From Linum tenue (lineage: Eukaryota > Streptophyta > Magnoliopsida > Malpighiales > Linaceae), in contig CAMGYJ010000011.1 of the NCBI GenBank assembly GCA_946122785.1, forward strand, positions 20,709,007-20,773,006: a stretch of DNA of 64,000 nt, written 5' to 3'. Shown piece after piece: positions 54,306 through 64,000 of the stretch. The translations under genes and the position numbers were made by a program. The notes below the pieces were generated by a model. That model made no database searches. It was not told where the DNA came from and saw nothing but the letters and a program-made list of their open reading frames with translations. How positions within the stretch are numbered: the first letter of the stretch is position 1; each line of letters opens with the position of its first letter.

Positions 54306-54819
54306 AGGCTCACCTAGGCTAACAGTTAGAAGCACAGCCGGTTGAATCGCAAGCAACTCAACCGGAATCAAGGCAAGACTGTAGAACCAACCACATTAAG
54401 TACACGGGTAGCACATAGACCACATATAAGTCCATACATACTCAAGGCATCCCTCACCCTACTCTAAATCATGCATGCAAACACAGTTCTCGGTCCTACA
54501 ATCTACAGTTCGATTTCCCAGGAAAGGAGTAATTAACAAGAAACACACCTGGGAACGCAAGTAGAACTGTAGCGAGGACTCTAGGAAAGGGTGAGGGACG
54601 CGAGGAGGACCCAAAAAAATTGCCCGGGAGGCTCGCCAGAAACTGGCCGGAAAGTCGTCGGAAAATGACCGGCAACGGGGCGGCGGAGGAACGGCGGCGA
54701 CCGGCGGCGGAGGGCAGCCGGTGGCGGCCAAGAGGAGAGAGGGGAGAGGATTTGAGAGGAAAAGAGAGGAGAAATTTTGAAAAAATGAGGGTAGAGAGAG
54801 AAACTGACCGGGGGTTTCC

Positions 54820-55240
54820 TTTAAATAGTGAAAATCCCCGGTCGGGTCTCAAAAATACCTGGCCGGGTATTTTTGATCCCACGACCGGGGGTTTAAAACG
54901 CAGCGTATCGAGTGGATTAATATACCCGGCCTTGAGCCAAAAATACCCGATCGGGTAATTTTGGGTCAAGGTTGGGTATTTTTGTGAGACGCTGCGTGTG
55001 AGGCCTTGAAAACCCCCGGCCTCGAACCAAAAATACCCGGTCGGGTAATTTTGGGACGAGGTCGGGTATTTATGTAAAAATGCTGCGTTCAAGGCCTTGG
55101 GAATACCCGGTCGGGTATTTTTGGGCCGAGGTCGGGTGTTTCCCTTTTTTCACCCCGAGAAACAGAGGGGTTCCCGATCGTGGACCAAAAATACCCAGTC
55201 GGGTATTTTGGCCCACGACCGGGTATTTCCCCCAAATCGG
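54820..55240. repeat. Cluster of palindromic CCCGGTCGGG motifs
   Basis: At least ten variants of AATACCCGGTCGGGTATTTT occur here on both strands at intervals of about 20-50 bp. The same motif occurs in both LTRs (52000-52160, 63060-63270). The minus-strand 198-codon frame over this region (55092-54496) is a translation of the repeat and is not annotated as a gene. Confidence 0.85.
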
Positions 55241-55451
55241 CCAAAAATCTCATTCGCCCAAAATTTCAACCTCTCCTGCACGAAAACACCAAATCGAGGC
55301 ATCACAGACGACCGAACTTCACTACAGACATGCAACTGACTCGACACGACACAAAAACTCAGAAAAAGGGAAAAAGAAATGCAAACCGTGGTGGGGTTGC
55401 CTCCCCACAAGCGCTTCTTTACCGTCTTTTAGCTGGACGCCCATGGCGGAA

Positions 55452-56801
55452 CTAAGGGTCCGCGAGTTCCACCACCAACTCCGCACGTTCGACCTCGTCT
55501 CCCAGGTAGAGCTTGAGACGATGGCCATTCACTTTAAACGGCTCAGTTTGCGGGTTGGCAATCTCAATTGTGCCATACGGGAACACCTGTGTTACCGTGA
55601 ACGGTCCAGACCACCGGAAACGGAGCTTTCCGGGAAAGAGCTTCAGGAGAGAGTTATAGAGGAGAACTCGATCACCAACCTGGAACTCTTTCGGACCCCG
55701 CAACCGGGCATCGTGCAGGCGCTTAGTGCGCTCCTTGTACAGCCTGGTGTTCTCATAGGCGTGGTAGCGCCACTCTTCCAGCTCCAACATCTGCATTTTC
55801 CACTCAACACTTGCAACACTAACATCCAGATTTAGCAGCTTAAGGGCCCAGAAGGCCTTGTGCTCTAACTCCACGAGCAGATGTCATGCCTTTCCATAGA
55901 CAAGCCGGTACGGTGAAGTACCAATGGGTGTCTTGTAGGCAGTGCGATACGCCCAGAGAGCATCATCGAGCTTGGTGGACCAATCCTTGCGGGACTGATC
56001 TACCGTCTTCTCCAGGATCCGCTTGAGCTCCCGGTTCGTCAGCTCGGCCTGGCCACTGGTCTGAGGATGATAGGCCACGGACACCTTGTGAGTCACACCA
56101 TAGCGAGATAGTAGTTTATCAAATTGGCCCTGGAAATGGGTGCCTCGATCGCTTATGATGGCTCTAGGTGTCCCGAACCGGGAGAATAGCTGCTTCAGAA
56201 AACCACAAACATGTCTAGCATCATTAGTGGGCAAAGCTTGCCCCTGAGCCGACCTAGAGACGTAGTCAACAACAACCAGAATATAGGTATTGCCAAAAGA
56301 TGGAGGGAAGGGACCCATGAAGTCGATACCTCAGACATCAAAAATTTCACAAGTTATAAACACATTCTGGGGCATCTCATCACGGGCAGAGATGTTACCT
56401 GACCTCTGGCATCGGTCGCACCTGCGTGCGAAGGCGTCTGCATCATTGAAGAGCGTGGGCCAGTAAAAGCCCGATTGGAGCACCTTCCTCGCCGTGCTGT
56501 TTCCTCCGTGGTGACCGCCAGTAGGTCCCTCATGCCAGTGAGATAGAATGCCCTCCATCTCACTCTCCATAACACAACGACGGTTGATCCCGTCGGCTCC
56601 GATCCGAAAAAGATGAGGGTCATCCCAGAGGTAATGCTTCAGATTGGAGAAAAACTTCCTCTTGGTGTGAGTTGTCATCCCCTTGGGCAGCTGCTGGCCC
56701 ACCAAATAGTTCGCAAAATCAGAATACCAGGGGGTGACACTCTCCACCAAGCACATCATCATCAGTCTCTCATCTGGGAAGGAGTCGTTGATCTCCTCCA
56801 C
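55452..56801 (-). pseudogene. Athila integrase, interrupted by two stops
   Basis: 56801-56331 holds the N-terminal HHCC zinc-binding domain (HWHEGPTGGHHGG, CDRCQRSG). A TGA replaces the expected Trp codon after EIFDV. 56330-55884 holds the catalytic core: [33 protein letters not shown] and [13 protein letters not shown] give the D, D, E triad. A second TGA follows VYGKA where Cys is usual. 55874-55452 holds the C-terminal region (RTKRLHDARLRG, VGDRVLLYNS, RWSGPFTV). Catalytic residues remain but the product would be cut twice. Confidence 0.88.
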
Positions 56802-58848
56802 GAGGTTGTCGCAGGAGGTGCGTCCAACCGGGAGAGGTGATCAGCTGCTACATTCTCCGCTCCCTTCTTGTCCCGAATCTCAATATCAAACTCCTGCAAT
56901 AATAAGATCCATCGTATGAACCTAGGCTTGGCATCGGTCTTGCTCATCAGGTATCGAATCGCGGAGTGATCTGTGTACACGGTCACATGGGACAAGACCA
57001 GATAGGGGCGAAATTTATCGAAGGCAAACACCACTGCAAGCAGCTCCTTCTCTGTGGTGGTGTAGTTCTCCTGTGCATCATTGAGGGTCTTCGAGGCGTA
57101 GTAGATAGGTCGAAAGTGTTGATCTCGCCTCTGCCCCAAAACTGCTCCAACAGCAAAGTCACTGGCGTCGCACATCAGCTCAAATGGTAGGGACCAGTCA
57201 GGAACAACCATGATAGGAGCTTGGGTGAGCTTCTCCTTCAAGGTTGTGAACGCCGCTGTGCAAGCATCATTGAACTGGAAGGGGGCATCCTTCTCTAGAA
57301 GCTTAGTCAGGGGCAGGGCGATCTTCGAGAAATCCTTGATGAACCGCCTGTAGAACCCTGCATGGCCAAGAAAACTCCGGATCCCCTTAACAGATGTAGG
57401 AGGAGGCAGCTTGCTGATAGTCTCGATCTTTGCTCTGTCCACCTCAATCCCCATCTTGGAGATCTTATGCCCAAGAACTATGCCTTCTCGAACCATGAAG
57501 TGACACTTCTCCCAACTCAGTGTCAGGTTCGTTTCTTCACACCATTTAAGAACAAGTTCCAGGTTATGGAGACAGTAGGAGAATGAGTCTCCATAAACTG
57601 GGAAATCGTCCATAAACACCTCCATAATCTCGCCGACCAGACGGTCAAAGATGGCGAGCATGCATCGCTGAAAAGTGGCCGGGGCATTGCATAGCCCGAA
57701 TGGAATCCTCCGGTAGGCAAATGTGCCGAAGGGGCAGGTGAAAGTGGTCTTCGCCTGGTCCTCCGGTGCAATAGGGATCTGAAAGTACCCGGACATCCCA
57801 TCCAAGAAACAGTAGAACTCGTGCCCCGCCAATCTCTCCAGCATCTGATCAATGAACAGCAGCGGGAAGTGGTCCTTCCGAGTGGCGTTATTGAGACGCC
57901 GATAGTCGATGCAAACACGGTACCCAGTCACCGTGCGCATCGGGATGAGCTCGTTCTTCTCGTTAGGCACCACGGTCATCCCACCCTTTTTGAGTACCAC
58001 CTGGGTGGGACTGACCCACTCGCTGTCAGAAATGGCGAAGATGATCCCCGCGTCCATCAGCTTCACGATCTCTGCCCGAACCACAGCCTCCAGGTTCGGT
58101 GTCAATCTCTTATGCGGCTGTCTCACTGGCCGCATCTCATCCTCCAGGAGTATCCGGTGGGAGCAAAAGGAGGGGCTGATCCCCCGGATGTCTGTGATCT
58201 TCCACGCTAAAGCTCGCTCGTACTGCTTCAGCAAGGCCACCAGTCTATTCTTCTGCTCTGGTGTGAGGGTCGAGCTGATGATGACTGGTAGCTTATTCCC
58301 CTCCCGGAGAAATGCATACTCCAAATGAGGAGGGAGGGGCTTAAGCTCCAGCTCTGGTGGTTCCTCCAAGGAGGTAGTGATGCGGGTGGAGGATGAGATC
58401 GGTTTAAATAGCATGTCGCCCTCCAAGAAGGGGCCACTCTCCAATGCGGCCAACTGCTCCGCCAGCTGCGGCTCCTGCGATGCCTGCTCACATAGCAAAA
58501 TACAACGCTCAAGAGCATCATCAGTACCCGCACTCGTGATGGCGAGTGCGGTCTCAAAATCGGTAAGCACATCACAGTAATCTATGTCATCATGCAAATG
58601 AGAATGTTTCCCATTGTCAGACACAGAAAAAGTAGCTTGTTCATCACCAGCACGCAAGATCAATTTACCACTATGCACATCAATAAGCGCCTTGGCGGTG
58701 GCGAGAAAAGGTCTACCCAAAATCAAAGGCACATCCACATCTTCATTTATATCCAAAATAACAAAGTCAACAAGATATGTGAATGCACCAACATTAACAA
58801 GCAGATCCTCAATGATACCCCTAGGATGCACGATGGAACGATCAGCTA
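56762..58848 (-). CDS. Athila protease end, reverse transcriptase and RNase H
   Basis: From 58848 the frame continues the protease (LADRSIVHPRGIIEDLLV, VPLILGRPFLATA), then RT: KRLTPNLEAVVRAEIVKLMD, YRVCIDYRRLNNATRKDHFP, FCFLDGMSGYFQI-type block, GLCNAPATFQRCM, catalytic FMDDFPVYG. RNase H follows: LMCDASDFAVGAVLGQR, YTTTEKELLAVVFA, YTDHSAIRYL. It ends ADHLSRLDA, after which a frameshift near 56800 separates it from the integrase. The open frame formally starts at 58876, inside the foreign insertion, so that Met is not genuine. The RT core looks complete. Confidence 0.92.
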
Positions 58849-58856
58849 ACTGAATG

Positions 58857-59790
58857 ATATGATCCCAAATTACCAACCATTTACGTCACAATTACTTGAC
58901 AAAGAAGCTATTGAAGTTGGGAAGAAGAAGGGCAGAATTTGGCTAAGTCAAAATCCGTGTTCAGGGTACATACTTTGGAGGCATGGTTCTCTCAATTGGC
59001 TTGGTGGAAATTCAAGTTTAAGGGTTTGCTTTACAGATAAAGTTAACATGTTTCCAATGGTATGCTCTTTGGATCCAGATAATGTCATTAAGGTTGTTTT
59101 CCAAGGCCACAAAGTTGCTACCTCAAAACTGAAAAACTGCCAGAAAATGACTAAGGCAGAAAACTGTTTTGTGAAGCCTACTTTGGAGTTCAATTCAAGG
59201 AGTGTGGATGGAATCCAAGTCAAAAGGCTTCTTCAACATGAAACTAGGTATGTTTTTGAACAAAGAGAAGGAATTGGATGAAGAATTGGAGCTTTGGAAG
59301 GCCTCGAACAAAAGGCGCGAAGTTAGTACGAAATCACAGAATTTCTGCCTTTGTAAAACAGGATTTTCTTTCCTTATTCAACTATGATTGTTAGATTTGA
59401 TTCCTTTTCGAGTTAGATTGTATTTAGACTTCCTTTTTAGTTGTTAGAAGTAGCTTAGGTTTATTTAAAGCTTTCTTTTACGTTGTAAACTCATACTTTG
59501 TTGAATAGAATTCGAAACCTTTGGGTTTTTGCAAGTTTGCCTACTTGTGTGAGCTTTGGTGGATTCCAAGCTCGTTGAGCTCTTGTATCGATAAAGAACG
59601 CGTTGATCGTGGACGGGCATCTACCTTTTATACCAATCGAGCGTTCCCCAGGTGTGGAATCGTCCTTTTGGTTCCATTTTATCCAAGTTCGTATTAAGAA
59701 CGCTTCGTTCTTGATTCGAGCTCAATCGATTCTTCGATTGAGTCGTTAGCTGCGTGACTTTGATAACATACACCCTCCCAGGGGCGTATC
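58857..59790. mobile_element. 934-bp insertion of unknown class in the Athila protease
   Basis: It separates TRMSIQ from LADRS in the protease region. The direct repeat ACTGAATG at 58849-58856 and 59791-59798 is exact. The ends (ATATGATCCC; reverse complement of the right end GATACGCCCC) are only weakly alike. A plus-strand frame of 140 codons (58859-59281) has no recognised domain. The 59390-59560 part is T-rich, like a 3' UTR, and the rest is of normal base composition. hAT by TSD length is possible but not supported by the ends. Confidence 0.75.
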
Positions 59791-60720
59791 ACTGAATGCT
59801 CATCCTAGTAGCTCTAGGTTCACCTAGGTCTAGTTTCTTAAACAATTTGTAAGGCATGACATTTATACTAGCGCCTAGGTCCGCCAAGGACTTTCCTACA
59901 TGCATGCTGCCAATAACAAGAGGGATAGTGAAACTCCCTGGGTCTTTGCGCTTCTCGGGAAGCTTGTTCTGCAGGATAGCAGAACACTCCTTGCTTAGCA
60001 TCACTGTCGAAAGATCCCCAAGTTTCTTCCTGTTGGTGAGGAGGTCTTTCATGAACTTGGCATACTTGGGCATCTTCGACAGTGCCTCCACAAACGGCAT
60101 GCTGATGTTGACCTGCTTCAACATTGCCATGAACTTGGCAAACTCTGTCTCCAGCTTGTCTTTATGAAGTCGAGTGGGGAAGGGCAGCTGGGGTATATGC
60201 TCCTTAACCACAGGCTGCGGCTTGGGAGCAGGTGCTTCGCTGCCTTCCCCCACTTCTGCATTATCAGCTGGAGGTGTTGAAGCAGGTAGTGGGTCGTCTC
60301 GCCCGGGCTGGGCAGGAGCAGCAGATGTGGTCTTGCCACTCCTGGTGGTGATGGCGTCCAGTTGCTGGAGAGGGTCACGAGGGTTTGGAATAGTGGTGGC
60401 AGGCAGAGTCCCCGGTGCCCTGGTAGTGTTCTGGCGAGCTAAGCTCCCAATCTGATTTTGGAGATATTGCAGAATGGCACCTTGGTTTCTCTGGCCTGCC
60501 TCCAGTGAGGCTATGTTCTGATCCATCCTCGTGAAGTTCGCTTGGCAGGTAGTCATGAATGCCTGCAAAATATTCTTCAGATCAGCCATCTGATGATCTG
60601 GAGCCGCGGCTGCTGGAGGCTGGGCATACTGGCGCTGGGGCTGCTTGAATGGCTGCCCTTGCCTAGGCTGGTAGGGCTGTTGCTGTGGTGGTGGCCCCTA
60701 CCTAGCCTAGAAGGGCTGCC
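59791..60720 (-). CDS. Athila gag C-terminus and protease start
   Basis: The region begins after a TAG near 60722 and includes MADLKNILQAFMTTCQANFT and LQYLQNQIGSLARQNT, then a Pro/Ala-rich linker, FPTRLHKDKLETEFAKFMAM, and MLKQVNISMPFVEALSKMP, as in Athila gag-pol. The aspartic protease motif is DLGASINVMPYKLFKKL, with DLGAS in place of DTGAS, normal for this lineage. It is cut by the insertion at 59790; the protein continues at 58848. Confidence 0.88.
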
Positions 60721-60724
60721 TCTA

Positions 60725-61063
60725 CTAAAAACCACCCGCTGGTGCTGGGAAACCAGGTGGTTTAGTGGTGTTGCTGCTCCAGGCGAAGTTGGGATGCTGG
60801 CGCCATCCCTCATTGTAGGTATTGCTATATGGGTCCAGGTGCCGAGCATTGGCGATGAAGTCCACCTGCTCTTGGGGAGTAGAGGACTCCCTCATAGACT
60901 GACAGTCCTCCACCAGGTGATTCGGGTTCTCGCACCACTGACACTGAGCTACTGGAGGCGTAGCTGTACCTCGGCCCGGAAGGAGACTGTTGGGCTGCTT
61001 CAAGGTCTGCACCAACTCAGCCACCTGCTGCTCTAACCCGGACCTGGCCTCCATAGCGTACAC
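60725..61063 (-). pseudogene. Athila nucleocapsid region with zinc knuckle
   Basis: The frame begins MYAMEARSGLEQQVAELVQT and holds CQWCENPNHLVEDC, a CX2CX4HX4C zinc knuckle. It continues YSNTYNEGWRQHPNFAWSS, the conserved Athila NxGWxxHPNxxW block, and stops at a TAG near 60723. It is separated from the upstream gag by a stop or shift near 61070. Confidence 0.85.
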
Positions 61064-61072
61064 ACCCCGGTC

Positions 61073-61980
61073 TCAGGAATTTCTGCCTCTGCTGTTCTGC
61101 CCCCAGGAATGATCTCGGGCAGCCAAGGTACTGATCATCTGGTTCAGCTCGGGTGGAGTCTTAGTGAGGACATCCCCTCCTGGGCATAGAGACTCAATCA
61201 CCCTCTGGCTGTCTGGGGTGAGGGCACTGTAGAAGTTCCCCACTGTGAATGCATCACTGAAGCCATGATGGGGACACTGCCAGAAATATCCCATGTACCG
61301 CTCCCATGCATCACGAAGTGACTCATCTGGCTCTTGGCGGAAGTGAGTGATCTCTCGCTGAATCTCTGTGGTCTTCGATGCCGGATAGTACCTGTGCACG
61401 AACTTGTCCGCCAGATCTTCCCAAGAAGTGATGGACAATGGGGGCTGGGTCTCCAACCACCTCTTAGCATTCCCCGCCAGAGAATGGGGGAAGAGGTGAA
61501 GGCGGATTGCATCATCAGGGACACCGTTAAGCTTGAACCCGTTTGTCAGCTGCAGAAAACGGGAAAGATGCACTCGGGCTTCCTCATCCTTCAAGCCATG
61601 GAACTGGATAGAGGATGTAATGAGTTGAACCCAGCATGGCTTGATCTCGAAGTTGTTTGCTGGAATGGGCGGGTAGAGGATGACCGGGCGGATGTCAGCA
61701 ATCCGTGGAGTGTAGTAGTACTCCAAGGTGGGACCCGGTGGTGGTGGATGATGATGAACCCCATCTCCCTGGGGATTAGAGTCGTTCCCCAGGAGCTGAT
61801 TCGCCGGAGGTGGGTTGTGATCGCCTCCATCTCGTACTCGTCCTCGGACTCGCTGCTCAATTGGCCGTCTATGCGCTCTACCGTAGCCAGTCTAGCTCGC
61901 TGTTGTCTCCTAAGTTGGTTGCAGGTGCTTTCAATCTCTGGATCCAACGGCAGTAAGCCTCTCGACTGGCTACGGGTCAT
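61073..61980 (-). pseudogene. Athila gag, frameshifted
   Basis: The first frame, from ATG 61980, reads MTRSQSRGLLPLDPEIESTC and RQQRARLATVERIDG. A shift upstream of 61730 moves to the frame YYYTPRIADIRPVIL, then QFHGLKDEEARVHLSRFL, LHLFPHSLAGNAKRWLETQP and DKFVHRYYPASKT: the Retrotrans_gag domain. It ends at a stop at 61073. The start codon lies about 125 nt downstream of the primer-binding site. Confidence 0.87.
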
Positions 61981-62104
61981 GCACTATCTGCACACAATGA
62001 AGCAATGCAAACCCGTGAAGGCACAAGTGGGAAAGAACAAACACTCAATGCGAAAATGAAAATGCTAAAGTAACAGAAATCACTTTTCTTCAACAACCTA
62101 GCCG

Positions 62105-62122
62105 TCCCCGGCAACGGCGCCA
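62105..62122 (-). other. Primer-binding site (tRNA-Asp)
   Basis: The plus strand reads TCCCCGGCAACGGCGCCA, which equals the 3' end of plant tRNA-Asp with CCA partly included, so the minus strand is its complement. Confidence 0.85.
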
Positions 62123-62128
62123 AAAACT

Positions 62129-63468
62129 TGACTCACTCCTACTGTTACTCTAGAAAATGGCAAAGTATAACCACTTCCTAAAGCGTAGTATAGCGGGTTT
62201 GGGTTTTAATGTCAACCCGGGTCCTAGATTTGATGACTACTCGGTGAATTCTTGTTAACTAGCAGTGAAACTTTAGTGCAGGTTCAAACAAACAAAAACG
62301 CAAAGCAAGTTAAACGGTTGTTTTCAAGTCAAGAGAGGTCACCCGGATATGGTTCCCCCTAGACTGCAGTTAAGCCGAATTGCAATTTACCAAGTCAGTT
62401 TTCATGAAAGTTATACTGTGGAAGGTTCTTAAACAGTCTGAAGTCTCGACTAAAGGTCTCCAGACCCTCTCAATCTGAGTCTCTAGCGGGCGACTAACCT
62501 CCACCGGAGTAAACAGATTGAGGCCCTAACGAACCAAACCTCCACTACCGAATTGAATTCGGTACAGAATAGCGAACTGGCTCCTCGACTAAAGTCACCA
62601 ATTCACTACCTTCAATTAAGGATACTCTATCAACCTAGGCAGATATTCTCATTCTAGGTCAAAGCAGAAACAACAGGAATTTGATCACGATTCAAGTCAT
62701 TCAATCATTCAAACCTCAATCGAATATAATCAATTCATAAACTCTGTACTTGGGTTCATACAATCAGACCTAGCATACAAATCTAGGGTTCTCCATACCC
62801 AGATGAATGGGGAAACTATTCCATAGAGAAAGAAGCAAAAGCAGATTCAGACGCGGAAATCATATTGTGACGATGGATTTCTGCTCCTGGACGTTAATCG
62901 GCACTTCTCCAAGCTCAAGTTGGGCTCCAATGGTGATGAAGATCAAGCTATGGCACTTGCGAACTCTGGTTCGTCGCTTTCTCTCTCTAGGAATCACTAT
63001 GTCTCTCTAAAACTCGGAACCCTTGAATGCTGGCCTTCTTCTCCCTTAAATTGGCTGCCTGTCGCGATACCCGGTCGAAATACCCGGTCGGGTATTTTGG
63101 GTATCGACCGAGTATTATTCAAAACGCACGTTTCATTCGAGGGAAAAGCCCCGGTCTGCTCCAATAATCCCCGACTGGGGATTTTACCTTCACGCCCGGG
63201 CCCCTCTCTGATTCTCACGGGCGCCCAAAGTGATAATACCCGGCCGGGTATTATGGGTCATGGCCGAGTATTTTCCTTCAGCAGCCCCCTTCGTCCCAAC
63301 TTTGCACCTTTCGACCCAGAACTCGTTTCTCCGCCTCGATTCCAACGTCGGGTCCTGAAATATGACATAAACACACAACCTAGCGTGAAATCGGCTTAAA
63401 ACACGAGAATCCACATCTCAAACGGCTTCATAATAGGGGTGAAAACATGTGTAATTATCGGTCTATCA
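62129..63468 (-). repeat. 5' LTR of the Athila element
   Basis: 1,340 bp, next to the tRNA-Asp primer site at 62105-62122. It is the longer of the two LTRs. Confidence 0.95.
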
Positions 63469-64000
63469 AGTTCGAGATGGGGAGTCAATTAAAGCATGAG
63501 AAGTTGTTTGGATTCCGAGAAAAAGTTTCTATCATGTTGATCCAACCCTTTGGGATGGATAATAACGAAAGGGTTAGTGATTTTGTTAACCATGATAGGG
63601 CTGAGTGGGATATGACCAGGCTACACAAAATATTCTCAAAAGGTGATTGTGAGCTTATTTCAAAAATTAATCTCTGGTTTCCTTTCTATGATGATAGAAG
63701 GATTTGGTTGGATTCTGAGGATGGAACCTACTCTGTCAAATCTTCCTATAACAAATTACGGGAGCAACGTCCTAAACAACAGCTCAATTAGTACTTCCCA
63801 ACTAGAGAGGATTCCTATGGAAACTACTTTGGAAACTTAATTTTTCACGCAAGGTTCGCATATTCCTATAGAAAGCAGGTAGGAACATATTACCTGTAGG
63901 ATGCAATCTGGCTGAATGGATTGATGATATCTGTCCGGAGTGCCCCTTTTGTGGACTCCCTGAGAACCAGGCCCATGCGCTGCAGGATTGCAGTTGGATC
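63469..64000 (+). mobile_element. Leader-LINE chimera, unit D, right part, runs off the edge
   Basis: LINE sequence continues after the Gypsy: GAGATGGGGAGTCAATTAAA, MDNNERVSDFVNHDRAEWDM, IWLDSEDGTYSVKSSYNKLR, then the zf-RVT end (CPFCGLPENQAHAL) near the window edge. One TAG at about 63789 interrupts the frame. Confidence 0.85.
63474..64000 (+). pseudogene. LINE RT tail and zf-RVT, right edge
   Basis: The frame from 63447 gives MDNNERVSDFVNHDRAEWDM, KGDCELISKINLWFPFYDD and RIWLDSEDGTYSVKSSYNKL, closely matching copies A and B. It ends at a TAG near 63789, and the zf-RVT core continues in other frames to the edge. Confidence 0.8.

Larger units (their letters stand above)
51066..63468 (-). mobile_element. 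Athila-type Gypsy retrotransposon, 12.4 kb
   Basis: LTRs 51066-52349 and 62129-63468 are about 1.3 kb, with TG...CA ends. The target duplication AGTTC lies at 51061-51065 and 63469-63473. On the minus strand the primer site TGGCGCCGTTGCCGGGGA (62122-62105) fits tRNA-Asp, six bases from the LTR, as in Athila. The order is gag, protease, RT, RNase H, integrase, then a third ORF of the ATHILA family, a long non-coding 3' region, and a polypurine tract. Frameshifts, nonsense codons and a 934-bp insertion make it defective. Confidence 0.95.

Noticed and set aside
54496..55092. 198-codon minus-strand frame with repeated KYPTxxQNYPTGYFW-type blocks
   Set aside because: It is the translation of the CCCGGTCGGG repeat cluster in the Athila 3' region and has no start context, domain or continuation.
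59384..59560. LTR-like T-rich segment in the 934-bp insertion
   Set aside because: No second copy, primer site or polypurine tract in the insertion, so an LTR call is not supported.
1..64000. CRISPR arrays, operons, riboswitches, tRNA or rRNA genes
   Set aside because: None seen. The tRNA-like matches are retrotransposon primer sites of 12-18 nt, and the short repeats belong to transposon ends.

Overview
This is nuclear DNA from a plant, probably a eudicot. It has GT-AG split genes, L1-type LINEs carrying an RNase H domain, Copia and Athila-type Gypsy LTR retrotransposons with tRNA-Met and tRNA-Asp primer sites, TRIMs, and many hAT and Mutator-type non-autonomous elements. I cannot name the species. 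Only two genes look intact. One is a six-exon histidine phosphotransfer protein of the cytokinin relay (35702-36992, +, 156 aa). The other is a nine-exon LEC14B/DCAF11-like WD40 protein (40636-43085, -, 483 aa). Two further host genes are dead: a prolyl 4-hydroxylase (2295-4688, +) and an NSH3-like nucleoside hydrolase (38800-39725, -).

Layout from the left. 1-2024 is the 5' end of a Copia element on the minus strand, cut by the window edge. 2295-4688 is the P4H pseudogene. 5107-7692 is a decayed LINE (-). 7693-14752 is bounded by inverted repeats of about 245 bp and holds pieces of a GH17 beta-1,3-glucanase gene; a TRIM (8179-8468) and a complete Copia (9123-14421) are nested in it. 15468-16180 is a hAT derivative. 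16555-20571 is a second LINE (+). 20.6-28.6 kb is AT-rich and packed with hAT and MULE-type elements, several nested, most with exact target-site duplications (TSDs). 29203-34178 is a very young Copia (+), and 34247-34537 a TRIM (-).

35.4-43.1 kb is the gene island: AHP-like gene, nucleoside hydrolase pseudogene, WD40 gene. From 44.6 kb to the right edge there is an array of related 5'-truncated LINE copies. Three of them begin with the same non-LINE leader, which reads like the 5' end of a host transcript. The last copy is split by a 12.4-kb Athila-type Gypsy element (51066-63468, -), which itself carries a 934-bp insertion in its protease region.

The mobile elements do not form a pathway together. 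They record layered insertions, and the TSDs let many of them be ordered. I found no prokaryotic-style system, CRISPR array or RNA gene. The most unusual structures are the repeated leader-LINE chimeras, the inverted-repeat element with captured GH17 sequence, and the palindromic motif array in the Athila element.
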